A stretch of 9,028 nucleotides of DNA from an uncultured Mediterraneibacter sp. Its GTDB lineage: Bacteria > Bacillota > Clostridia > Lachnospirales > Lachnospiraceae. Shown here in pieces: positions 1-5,197 of the stretch (its first letter is position 1; every line of letters begins with the position of its first letter). The notes below the pieces were generated by a model that had not been told where the DNA came from, did not search any database, and saw only the letters and a list, made by a program, of their open reading frames with translations. The stretch covers positions 1-9,028 of the forward strand of contig CAKRDD010000038.1 in NCBI GenBank assembly GCA_934309345.1, read 5' to 3'. The position numbers were made by a program, and so were the translations under genes.

Positions 1-50
1 CTCTACACAACAAACAAATATAAAATAGAAATCTGAAAAGGAAAAGTCAT

Positions 51-74
51 AGTGTCCTTGACAAAGGGTACACT
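51..74 (+). terminator. Weak hairpin, possibly the terminator of a gene left of the window
   Basis: AGTGT (51-55) pairs with ACACT (70-74), and CCTT (56-59) can pair with AAGG (64-67), with a GACA loop and a two-base bulge on the right arm. Only TTT follows before an A-run, so the terminator reading is weak. The same stretch contains a perfect TTGACA (58-63), but I see no good -10 at 16-18 bases from it, so a promoter is not supported. Confidence 0.3.
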
Positions 75-134
75 TTAAAAAACAGGTGAAATCTCAATCG
101 AAATTTAACGTTTGAGAAAAAAGGAGAAATAAAA

Positions 135-320
135 ATAGCAAAGAAAGAAGAAAGATTTGAAGTTACATTTAGAGACGGAAGTCAGCTTAAGGATGAAGGA
201 GTTCGCCAAATCCTTGTAGATAAGGAGACGGGAGTTAATTACCTTTGTTGGAAATCTGGACATGGAGCGGGTATTACACCTCTTCTGGATTCTGAAGGAA
301 AAGTCATAGTTACAAAATAA
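135..320 (+). CDS. Small DUF6440-like protein with an apparent ATA start
   Basis: An uninterrupted 61-codon frame reads (M)AKKEERFEVTFRDGS... and ends ...LLDSEGKVIVTK before TAA. Its length, the 'ILVDKETGVNYL' centre and the 'G-TPLLDSEGK' end match my memory of the DUF6440 family, small proteins of unknown function common in Clostridia. No function can be assigned. There is no ATG, GTG or TTG in frame between the upstream in-frame stop (TGA, 87-89) and the conserved N-terminus. The GGAG at 123-126 lies 8 bases before ATA at 135-137, exactly where the start should be. Either translation begins at AUA, or an ATG has mutated and the gene is a recent start-codon pseudogene; the rest of the frame is undamaged. 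The next ATG (193) is out of frame. It is the first of three small genes on this strand. Confidence 0.6.
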   Translation: MAKKEERFEVTFRDGSQLKDEGVRQILVDKETGVNYLCWKSGHGAGITPLLDSEGKVIVTK

Positions 321-356
321 ACTTCAAGTTGACTGAGTTATTTAGAACGAAGAATG

Positions 357-378
357 CTTCTTGTCCACAGACAAGAAG
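357..378 (+). terminator. Hairpin after the DUF6440-like gene
   Basis: CTTCTTGT (357-364) and ACAAGAAG (371-378) form a perfect 8-bp stem with a 6-base loop, 36 bases after the stop at 318-320. No T-run follows (GATGAGG), so it is a poor intrinsic terminator. It could equally be an mRNA 3'-end stabiliser. Confidence 0.35.
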
Positions 379-422
379 ATGAGGTAGTGACAATTTGGGA
401 ATTATAGATTTGGAATGTTATT

Positions 423-431
423 TGATATAAT
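423..431 (+). promoter_or_regulatory. Candidate extended -10 promoter for the XRE gene
   Basis: TATAAT at 426-431 is a perfect -10 box preceded by TG at 423-424 (TGN extended -10). No clear -35 hexamer lies at the right distance, which extended -10 promoters tolerate. The leader would run about 115 bases to the ATG at 554 and would contain the inverted repeats at 452-510. An alternative, weaker promoter is TTGATA (503-508) with TAGACT (525-530) at a 16-base spacing. Confidence 0.4.
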
Positions 432-451
432 AAAATCTTTTTAAATAAAGG

Positions 452-510
452 TATGCAAGCGATTTTTGCATAGATATTTATCGAATGCAAGAGTTGCTTT
501 CTTGATAAAT
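452..510 (+). promoter_or_regulatory. Two inverted repeats in the XRE leader (operator or RNA-structure candidate)
   Basis: The first repeat is TATGCAA (452-458) facing TTGCATA (466-472), perfect over 7 bp with a 7-base spacer. The second is ATTTATC (476-482) facing GATAAAT (504-510), with GCAA/TTGC (487-490/494-497) nested inside. ATGCAAG occurs in both. XRE repressors commonly bind inverted repeats near their own gene, so autoregulation is plausible but inferred. As RNA the two would form consecutive stem-loops just ahead of the ribosome binding site (GGAGG, 539-543). Confidence 0.4.
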
Positions 511-553
511 ACTACTTTAAAACATAGACTATGGTTACGGAGGTACGAGATAT

Positions 554-865
554 ATGGATTTTGGAAATCAGATTAAAAATATACGTAAGAAAGAAAGTTT
601 AACTCAAGAACAATTTGCAATGAAATTGAATGTTAGCAGACAAGCGGTTTCTAATTGGGAGAATAACAAAAATCTTCCGGATATAGGAATTTTGCTGCTA
701 GTGATTAAAGATATGTCAGTCGAATATATTGACGCAAACGGAATCTTGCATGAGAATTTCTTTTTAGTACCAATAGGGTTTATGTGCATATTCTGTGGAT
801 TGATTTCCTTTGTATCAATCGGAATTAGAACGATTGTCATCAAAATAAAAGATAGAAATGACTAG
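554..865 (+). CDS. XRE-type HTH regulator fused to a membrane segment, apparently shortened
   Basis: 103 residues. Residues about 5-45 are a classic Cro/CI-type helix-turn-helix: an LTQEQFA helix, then 'VSRQAVSNWEN' as the recognition helix and the 'LPDI' continuation. Residues about 69-95 (FFLVPIGFMCIFCGLISF...) form one transmembrane helix, preceded by 'VEYIDANGILHENFF', which resembles the C-terminal DUF3955-type module found after longer linkers in clostridial XRE proteins. Here the HTH runs directly into that module: helix 5 of the HTH, the linker and probably a first membrane helix are missing. I infer an in-frame internal deletion, or a naturally compact variant. The start is well supported by GGAGG at 539-543. 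It probably acts as a DNA-binding regulator tethered to the membrane; targets are unknown, with its own leader and the downstream small gene the nearest candidates. Confidence 0.75.
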   Translation: MDFGNQIKNIRKKESLTQEQFAMKLNVSRQAVSNWENNKNLPDIGILLLVIKDMSVEYIDANGILHENFFLVPIGFMCIFCGLISFVSIGIRTIVIKIKDRND

Positions 866-900
866 TTCTCAAACAACCAACATCGTAATTTCAAGTTTGT

Positions 901-922
901 ATATATCTTTTAAAAGGTATAT
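901..922 (+). promoter_or_regulatory. 22-bp near-perfect palindrome between the XRE and DUF6219-like genes
   Basis: The perfect 10-bp core CTTTTAAAAG (907-916) is extended on both sides by ATATA/TATAT arms, with one G/T mismatch (906/917). It lies 30 bases before the ATG at 952 and ahead of its ribosome binding site. Possible roles are an operator for the XRE protein, an AT-rich promoter element, or a short RNA hairpin. Confidence 0.3.
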
Positions 923-951
923 GATTAAGAAAAATGGCAGGAGGTATCTGA

Positions 952-1161
952 ATGAAAGCACATAAATATTGGTCTATCGGTGCACTGATTACAATGCTTG
1001 GAACTTTTTATACAGGTTATAAGGGATCAAAAGAAGGCCATAAGTACTTTGCAGCAAGTTCTTTGCTTTGCATGATTATGGCTATTTATACAGGACACAA
1101 GATGATTTCTGGTAAAAGTAGGAAGAAAAAAGAAGTTTCAGTAGAGAGTGTTGAAGATTAA
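952..1161 (+). CDS. Small two-helix membrane protein, DUF6219-like
   Basis: 69 residues with two hydrophobic segments (about 6-23, YWSIGALITMLGTFYTGY, and about 32-52, around YFAASSLLCMIMAIYTGH). Each ends in a YTG(Y/H)K motif, so the two halves look like an internal repeat. A Lys/Arg cluster (KSRKKKE) and an acidic tail follow, giving a hairpin membrane protein with a basic cytoplasmic tail. It matches my recollection of the DUF6219 family, which has no known function. The start has a near-ideal AGGAGG (939-944) with 7-base spacing. It lies 86 bases after the XRE gene, probably in the same transcript, and is closed by the hairpin at 1210-1244. Confidence 0.7.
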   Translation: MKAHKYWSIGALITMLGTFYTGYKGSKEGHKYFAASSLLCMIMAIYTGHKMISGKSRKKKEVSVESVED

Positions 1162-1209
1162 AAAACAAAATATACTATTCGTTTTCTATATCCCAATGAG
1201 TATATTTAT

Positions 1210-1244
1210 CCCGGATTATTCATGTCTGCTGTGAATAATCCGGG
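1210..1244. terminator. Bidirectional hairpin terminator between convergent genes
   Basis: CCCGGATTATTCA (1210-1222) pairs perfectly with TGAATAATCCGGG (1232-1244), a 13-bp stem with a 9-base loop. It sits between the stop of the DUF6219-like gene (+, 1161) and the stop of the cyclase gene (-, 1254), and can serve both. The U-tracts are short on either side (TTTA on +, an A/T mix on -). The arm GGATTATTCAT recurs at 2467-2477 upstream of the same cyclase gene. Confidence 0.7.
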
Positions 1245-1253
1245 TTTATGTTA

Positions 1254-2405
1254 TCAATTATCTGATTTCTTTAACAAATGATATTTCCGCTTTTCCTCAT
1301 ACATTTTTTCATCCATATGCATCAGGAACACTTCGGCATCATCTTCAGATCCAAATTCTGCATATCCCATGGAAACACTTAGAGTGAATGGTTCTATCCC
1401 GGATTCATTGAAACGGGATAGATTATTATGAATCTCTTTCATTGTGGCCAGGACACTTTCTTCCTCAACATCTGACAGTAATACAATAAACTCATCTCCC
1501 GCATACCGGATTGCCATACCGGCAGCCGGTATAGATCTAAAAAGTATATTTCCCAACGTACAGATAGCCTTATCTCCCATACTATGACCAAAATTATCAT
1601 TAATATATTTAAAGGCATTTACATCCATCATGATTCCATATAAAGACTTACATTTCGTAAATTTCCTTTCAGAAAGCACTGCATTAAGATATCTCCGATT
1701 ATATAATCCGGAAAGTTCATCCATATATAAATTCTCGGCATATGTCTGCATCTGCACAAATATCAATGCGATCGCAACTAACACCCATGACGATGTGATT
1801 CCGTAAAAAAGGAACTGGATAAGCACGCCTGCAAAACAGGGACCGACGAAATATATTACGGGAAAGAAATTCACATTAACTCCCTGCTTTTTGGAATGAT
1901 ACACCAGATAGATGCTGTAAGCAAAATATAATATAAGTGAGATATATCCTGCCAGTGAACCGGCAGTTCGCTGATATACATTTTCCTTAGATATTTTAAA
2001 CATAATCCCTGTTCCGGGCAGATTATATAAAACCATAATTACTTCTACGATCCAAGGAAACATTACAACTCTTACTTTTTTGAATATTCTTTTATAATTC
2101 CGGTAAATGCGTAATTCTACATACAGACACCAAAGCAGACCTATGCTGACGGTACCTATAAAACATATACTGTTGGAGATATAATTAATCTGTCTACAGC
2201 CGGTAAATTGATTCCCATCTACCAGAAAAGCAATTGTCTCAGACAATGCCCCTGCTAAGTTCACTATTGCCATTCCGTCATATAGTTTGTCTTCCTCATG
2301 GAGACTTTCTCTGTTTTTCCGTCTGCAAAGCAAAAGAAACCACATCATTAGCACAGTCAATCCGTTTGCCATCAATATTTCTTCTATAACTATTATTTCT
2401 ATCAC
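1254..2405 (-). CDS. Membrane-bound diguanylate cyclase (GGDEF domain)
   Basis: 383 residues if started at GTG 2405. The N-terminal ~220 residues carry about seven hydrophobic helices (roughly 10-27, 44-62, 77-98, 113-129, 148-170, 182-201, 204-220) and form an uncharacterised membrane sensor region. A GGDEF domain follows (about 226-378) with the entry motif DELSGLYNRR (229-238), metal-binding D261 in MMDVNAFKYIND, and the active-site loop RYAGDEF (A302-F306). It should therefore convert two GTP to c-di-GMP. The allosteric RxxD site normally five residues before the loop reads PAAG (293-296), so product inhibition through this site is unlikely. Start choice is uncertain: the GTG at 2405 overlaps its own Shine-Dalgarno-like AGGAAGG, and an in-frame ATG at 2372 would give 372 residues with a weaker site. 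It is divergent from the pel operon, whose PelD is a c-di-GMP receptor, so it may supply that signal. Confidence 0.9.
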   Translation of the reverse strand: MIEIIVIEEILMANGLTVLMMWFLLLCRRKNRESLHEEDKLYDGMAIVNLAGALSETIAFLVDGNQFTGCRQINYISNSICFIGTVSIGLLWCLYVELRIYRNYKRIFKKVRVVMFPWIVEVIMVLYNLPGTGIMFKISKENVYQRTAGSLAGYISLILYFAYSIYLVYHSKKQGVNVNFFPVIYFVGPCFAGVLIQFLFYGITSSWVLVAIALIFVQMQTYAENLYMDELSGLYNRRYLNAVLSERKFTKCKSLYGIMMDVNAFKYINDNFGHSMGDKAICTLGNILFRSIPAAGMAIRYAGDEFIVLLSDVEEESVLATMKEIHNNLSRFNESGIEPFTLSVSMGYAEFGSEDDAEVFLMHMDEKMYEEKRKYHLLKKSDN

Positions 2406-2411
2406 CTTCCT
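2405..2411 (-). promoter_or_regulatory. Shine-Dalgarno-like AGGAAGG at the cyclase start
   Basis: Read on the - strand, AGGAAGG ends on the first base of the GTG that would start the longest frame, so that GTG is too close to be served by it. At the ideal 8-base spacing the in-frame codon is ATA (2396-2394). The nearest in-frame ATG (2372) is 32 bases further on. The true start is therefore open. Confidence 0.4.
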
Positions 2412-2427
2412 ATCACCATGTTTTTCT

Positions 2428-2456
2428 ATTATATCTCCGTGCTTCCTTCAAAACAA
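2428..2456 (-). promoter_or_regulatory. Promoter of the diguanylate cyclase gene
   Basis: On the - strand, TTGTTT (2456-2451) and a perfect TATAAT (2433-2428) are separated by 17 bases, a textbook housekeeping sigma promoter. Transcription should begin near 2421, giving a leader of about 16 bases to GTG 2405 or about 49 bases to ATG 2372. The inverted repeat at 2464-2547 lies directly upstream of the -35 box. Confidence 0.65.
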
Positions 2457-2463
2457 TACATAT

Positions 2464-2547
2464 CCTGGATTATTCATACCTTTTACGCGAAAGTTGGTAA
2501 AAATCACTTAGTGATTTACACGAAGACTGCTTCATGAATAATTCAGG
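2464..2547. repeat. Long-range inverted repeat with an inner palindrome, upstream of the cyclase promoter
   Basis: CCTGGATTATTCAT (2464-2477) faces ATGAATAATTCAGG (2534-2547): 14 bp with one position that becomes G-U in RNA. The 56-base interior contains AAATCACT (2501-2508) facing AGTGATTT (2510-2517), a perfect 8-bp palindrome around one base. The outer arm shares GGATTATTCAT with the hairpin at 1210-1244 on the other side of the cyclase gene. It could be an operator region, a structured RNA, or the end of a small mobile repeat. Confidence 0.5.
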
Positions 2548-2594
2548 TTAATTTCAGGAAAAAATGCAGAAATCTAATGTTACGATGTTCTACA

Positions 2595-2651
2595 ATCTCC
2601 GTCATAATAAAAATATCTCCATCATTTCAAAAGAGAATGACGGAGATATTT
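2595..2651. repeat. Three-copy repeat able to form two competing hairpins
   Basis: ATCTCCGTCAT (2595-2605) is followed by a near copy within AAATATCTCCATCATT (2611-2626) and by the inverted copy AATGACGGAGATATTT (2636-2651). The nearer pair gives a 16-bp stem with one A/C mismatch and a 9-base loop. The farther pair is perfect over 11 bp (2595-2605 with 2637-2647). Both use the same right arm, so they exclude each other. No T-run follows and no gene precedes it on the + strand, so it is not a normal gene-end terminator. Confidence 0.5.
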
Positions 2652-2814
2652 CGCCCTGCTTATTCTTGTAGTAACCGATCGGCTATATCGTGAATTTCGA
2701 TAAAATATGAAGCATGGAATCAACAGGATTCTTTACCTGTTTATATCGCAGTTAGAAAGCCGTTTCGAAATTTTATTTGTAAAAGTTAAAATTTTTCTTT
2801 TCAATGTATAAGTA

Positions 2815-2917
2815 TTTGATGTAAAATGAACCATAAGGAATCCCTTTCTTTTTTTGTTTAGTAAGATTTTTGTTTGGTCACTTTAATTTTACATCAAAAA
2901 GGACTTGGATTCCTTAT
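2815..2917. repeat. Interleaved inverted repeats in A-B-A'-B' order (pseudoknot-like)
   Basis: Arm A (2815-2830, TTTGATGTAAAATGAA) is the reverse complement of A' (2883-2898) except at one position, with 13 bp perfect. Arm B (2833-2843, ATAAGGAATCC) is the perfect reverse complement of B' (2907-2917). The order is A, B, T-rich loop (2844-2882), A', B', so the two helices interleave rather than nest. As RNA this is the topology of an H-type pseudoknot or of two rival hairpins. A -10-like TATAAG at 2807-2812 (preceded by TG) would start a + strand transcript just inside arm A. It is not a structure I recognise. Confidence 0.5.
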
Positions 2918-2998
2918 ATGTTAAGCATTTCTTGAAAGTTGTTAATAACTATATATGAAAAAGAATGCCATTGTGGATAAAACTACGGAAACTCAAGA

Positions 2999-3018
2999 AG
3001 ATTAGTCTATTCTAATCT
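2999..3018. promoter_or_regulatory. Perfect inverted repeat over the pelD -35 region (operator candidate)
   Basis: AGATTAG (2999-3005) and CTAATCT (3012-3018) are perfect inverted arms around a 6-base spacer. The right arm covers most of the candidate -35 (3010-3015), so a dimeric regulator bound here would block or recruit RNA polymerase. The regulator is not identifiable from the window. Confidence 0.45.
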
Positions 3019-3038
3019 GAAAGGAAAAATGTTATACT
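3010..3038 (+). promoter_or_regulatory. Candidate promoter of the pel operon
   Basis: TATACT (3033-3038) is preceded by TG at 3030-3031, making an extended -10. TTCTAA (3010-3015), a 3/6 match to TTGACA, lies 17 bases upstream. Transcription would start near 3045, leaving a leader of about 26 bases with GAGG (3057-3060) 10 bases before the ATG at 3071. The weak -35 and overlapping inverted repeat suggest a regulated promoter. Confidence 0.5.
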
Positions 3039-3070
3039 AAAGGAAATAAGTAATATGAGGCTATCATCTT

Positions 3071-5167
3071 ATGAAATTATTAGTAACTGGAAACATCGGA
3101 TATATCACAACTGAATTTATTAAGGAAGCCTTCCCGGAGTGTCAGATTCTTTTGCTTGGAGAGACTGCATTAAAGTCAGATCGTCGCAAAGGGATATCGG
3201 TACATCCAATGCCGCACGCAGAGAAGGAATTTGAAGATATCTTTAAGACTTATGAATTTGAGGGTGTGATTTATTTTTCTAATTATCTCACCTTTCATGG
3301 GAAGAAAGACGGTGAGCTTGAGACTTTACGTAAAGTATTACATTATTATAAAGGAAAAACGAATTCACGACTGCTGTATATTACCGGTCCGGAGGGTTTG
3401 TATGAGGAAACGACGGGAAAGACATTGATGGTTCGTACCGTAGAGGATTTCAGCAGGCAATATGGCGAACTGCATCAGATTTCTGTTAAGATTCTGCGTG
3501 CGCCGTATCTTTATTCCGGTACTTACGAGGAGGACTATTTCTATCAATTATTTTCGAATGCACTCAATCAAAAGTCGATCCTCTTTGAAGAAGCGCCATC
3601 TCAGGAAATGCATTTTCTTGCGTTGAGTGATCTTGCGGACTTGTTATATAAGATCTTTGATAACTGGAATGAGGGGAGTACTTATCTGCAGATTCCGCAA
3701 GTGTTTCATTTTACCTTTGAACAGCTTGGAGAGAAGCTTGAGCAGATATTTCCATCCGCACATATTACATATCTTGCAGATGCGGTGAGTCAGGATAGAA
3801 TAGTCAATGACAAGATGTTGAGGAATGAATATAGCTGGTTTCCGAAGATCTCTCTTTTAGAAGATCTCTCGGACATATATGAACAGTATTGTCAGAAGAC
3901 GAATTATAAGATCCGAAAGATAGATGCTTTAAAGAACTTTTTCAACAGTCATGTGACAGTTGTAAGAATCATTGAGCTGTTGATCACATTTTTTGTATTC
4001 GAGATACTGAACCGAGTGGCAGGGAATCAGGTGCAGTTTAAGATGATCGATCTGCGGCTGGTATATATCGTGCTGTTCAGCAGTTTATACGGTATTAATT
4101 ATGGACTTGCATCAGCAGGTCTGGAATCCCTTTCGTTGCTGGCGGCATATGCAAAGATGGGAATCGGATGGACGACACTTTTTTATGAACCGTCGAACTG
4201 GATTCCATTTATCTTTTATTTCGCTGTCAGCGCAATCTGTGGATATGTACGATTGAAGAATACTGAGAATGTTCAGTTTATGAAAGCGGAAAATAAACTT
4301 ATTTTGGATAAATTTTTATTTGCGCGGGAAATGTATCAGGAGACGCTTCGGGATAAGCGTCAGTACAAGAAGCAGATTCTGGGAAGTCGAGACAGTTTTG
4401 GTAAGATTTTTGATATTACGAAAAAACTGGATGTCTTTCTTCCACAGGATCTTTTTATCGAAACGCTTCATGTGATGGAAGCTGTTCTTGAGAATCATAC
4501 GATTGCAATCTATTCAGTGGGAAAGAAAAAGCAGTTCGGGCGACTTGCGATCGCATCACAAGGAATGAAAGATGTGTTTGCCAATTCTATTTGTATGAAG
4601 GATTATCTGGAGGCAGAGGAGACCGTAGAAGCCGGAAATGTATGGGTAAACCGGGAGTTCCTGGAAGGATATCCGATGTGTATAAAAGGAATTCATAAGG
4701 GCGGAGAACTTGTGTTGCTGATTTTTATTCAGGATGTAAAGGGCGAACAGCTTTCTCTTTATTATCTGAATTTGTTCCAGATTCTCAGTGGCCTGGTGGA
4801 GACCGCTCTTTTACGTGCACTGGAATACCAGGAAGCAATTAAGAGCAGGCAGTATGTGTCAGGTACAAGTACACTGAAACCAGAGTATTTTGAAGAACGA
4901 TTGCATTCATTCCATTCTATGAGAGAAGAACAGCTGGCATCTTATACGCTTCTAAAGCTGGATTATCCGCATATGTCACTTGCCGAGGCGGATGCAGTGC
5001 TGCAGATGACTGTCCGTGAAAATGATATCTGGGGGATTTCTGAAAAAGAAGAGCTGTTTCTCATTCTTTCGCAGACGGACAAGAAAGTATTGCCGATCAT
5101 CCTTGCAAGACTGGAGAAGAGTGGATTTATATGTCATGAAAACGATGTCATTGAGAATGCGGATTAA
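3071..5167 (+). CDS. pelD: PelD: c-di-GMP receptor of Pel polysaccharide synthesis with N-terminal epimerase-like domain
   Basis: 698 residues. Residues 1-~275 resemble the NAD-dependent epimerase/SDR fold: VTGNIGYIT at 5-13 matches TGxxGxx but lacks the third glycine, and the expected YxxxK is YGELH (131-135). It is therefore probably not a working enzyme. Four membrane helices follow (about 296-316, 327-344, 345-363, 377-394), then a coiled segment (~400-435), a GAF-like domain (~440-590) and a C-terminal degenerate GGDEF domain (~600-698). The GGDEF loop is lost, but RxxD is present as R649-E-N-D652, the motif by which PelD proteins bind c-di-GMP; R680 may be a further ligand by analogy. 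TM4-GAF-degenerate GGDEF is the PelD layout, and pelE, a deacetylase gene and pelF follow, which fixes the assignment. In B. cereus, c-di-GMP binding by PelD is needed for biofilm. PelD would gate the synthase at the inner face of the membrane. Confidence 0.88.
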   Translation: MKLLVTGNIGYITTEFIKEAFPECQILLLGETALKSDRRKGISVHPMPHAEKEFEDIFKTYEFEGVIYFSNYLTFHGKKDGELETLRKVLHYYKGKTNSRLLYITGPEGLYEETTGKTLMVRTVEDFSRQYGELHQISVKILRAPYLYSGTYEEDYFYQLFSNALNQKSILFEEAPSQEMHFLALSDLADLLYKIFDNWNEGSTYLQIPQVFHFTFEQLGEKLEQIFPSAHITYLADAVSQDRIVNDKMLRNEYSWFPKISLLEDLSDIYEQYCQKTNYKIRKIDALKNFFNSHVTVVRIIELLITFFVFEILNRVAGNQVQFKMIDLRLVYIVLFSSLYGINYGLASAGLESLSLLAAYAKMGIGWTTLFYEPSNWIPFIFYFAVSAICGYVRLKNTENVQFMKAENKLILDKFLFAREMYQETLRDKRQYKKQILGSRDSFGKIFDITKKLDVFLPQDLFIETLHVMEAVLENHTIAIYSVGKKKQFGRLAIASQGMKDVFANSICMKDYLEAEETVEAGNVWVNREFLEGYPMCIKGIHKGGELVLLIFIQDVKGEQLSLYYLNLFQILSGLVETALLRALEYQEAIKSRQYVSGTSTLKPEYFEERLHSFHSMREEQLASYTLLKLDYPHMSLAEADAVLQMTVRENDIWGISEKEELFLILSQTDKKVLPIILARLEKSGFICHENDVIENAD

Positions 5168-5197
5168 GTGAGAAAAGAAAGAGAAGCGAAGAATTAT

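Larger units (their letters stand above)
2406..3070. other. Gene-free, structure-rich region between cyclase and pel operon
   Basis: These 665 bases separate the divergent cyclase and pel transcription units. I see no coding frame, tRNA or c-di-GMP riboswitch in it. It holds, in order: the cyclase promoter (2428-2456), the inverted repeat 2464-2547, the competing hairpins 2595-2651, a small AACAGG/CCTGTT repeat (2722-2727/2736-2741), the interleaved repeats 2815-2917, a 14-bp near-palindrome (2937-2950), and the pelD operator and promoter candidates (2999-3038). It is visibly more AT-rich than the pel genes. Confidence 0.6.

Noticed and set aside
58..79. Promoter based on the perfect TTGACA at 58-63
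   Set aside because: No -10-like hexamer lies 16-18 bases downstream, and the hexamer is part of a hairpin.
2287..2511. A + strand open frame across the cyclase start region
   Set aside because: It overlaps the cyclase N-terminal coding region and promoter in antisense, and its product (Ser/Phe/Ile-rich) resembles no protein family.
2701..2800. A tRNA or CRISPR-like element in the gene-free region
   Set aside because: No cloverleaf with T-loop/anticodon arm can be drawn, and no regularly spaced repeat is present.
2406..3070. A c-di-GMP (GEMM) riboswitch before the pel operon
   Set aside because: None of the conserved GEMM core elements or the tetraloop/receptor pattern are visible; the inverted repeats here have a different layout.
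3845..3870. Direct repeat AAGATCTCTC within pelD (3845-3854 and 3861-3870)
   Set aside because: It is short, inside coding sequence with different reading phases, and without further structure; most likely chance.
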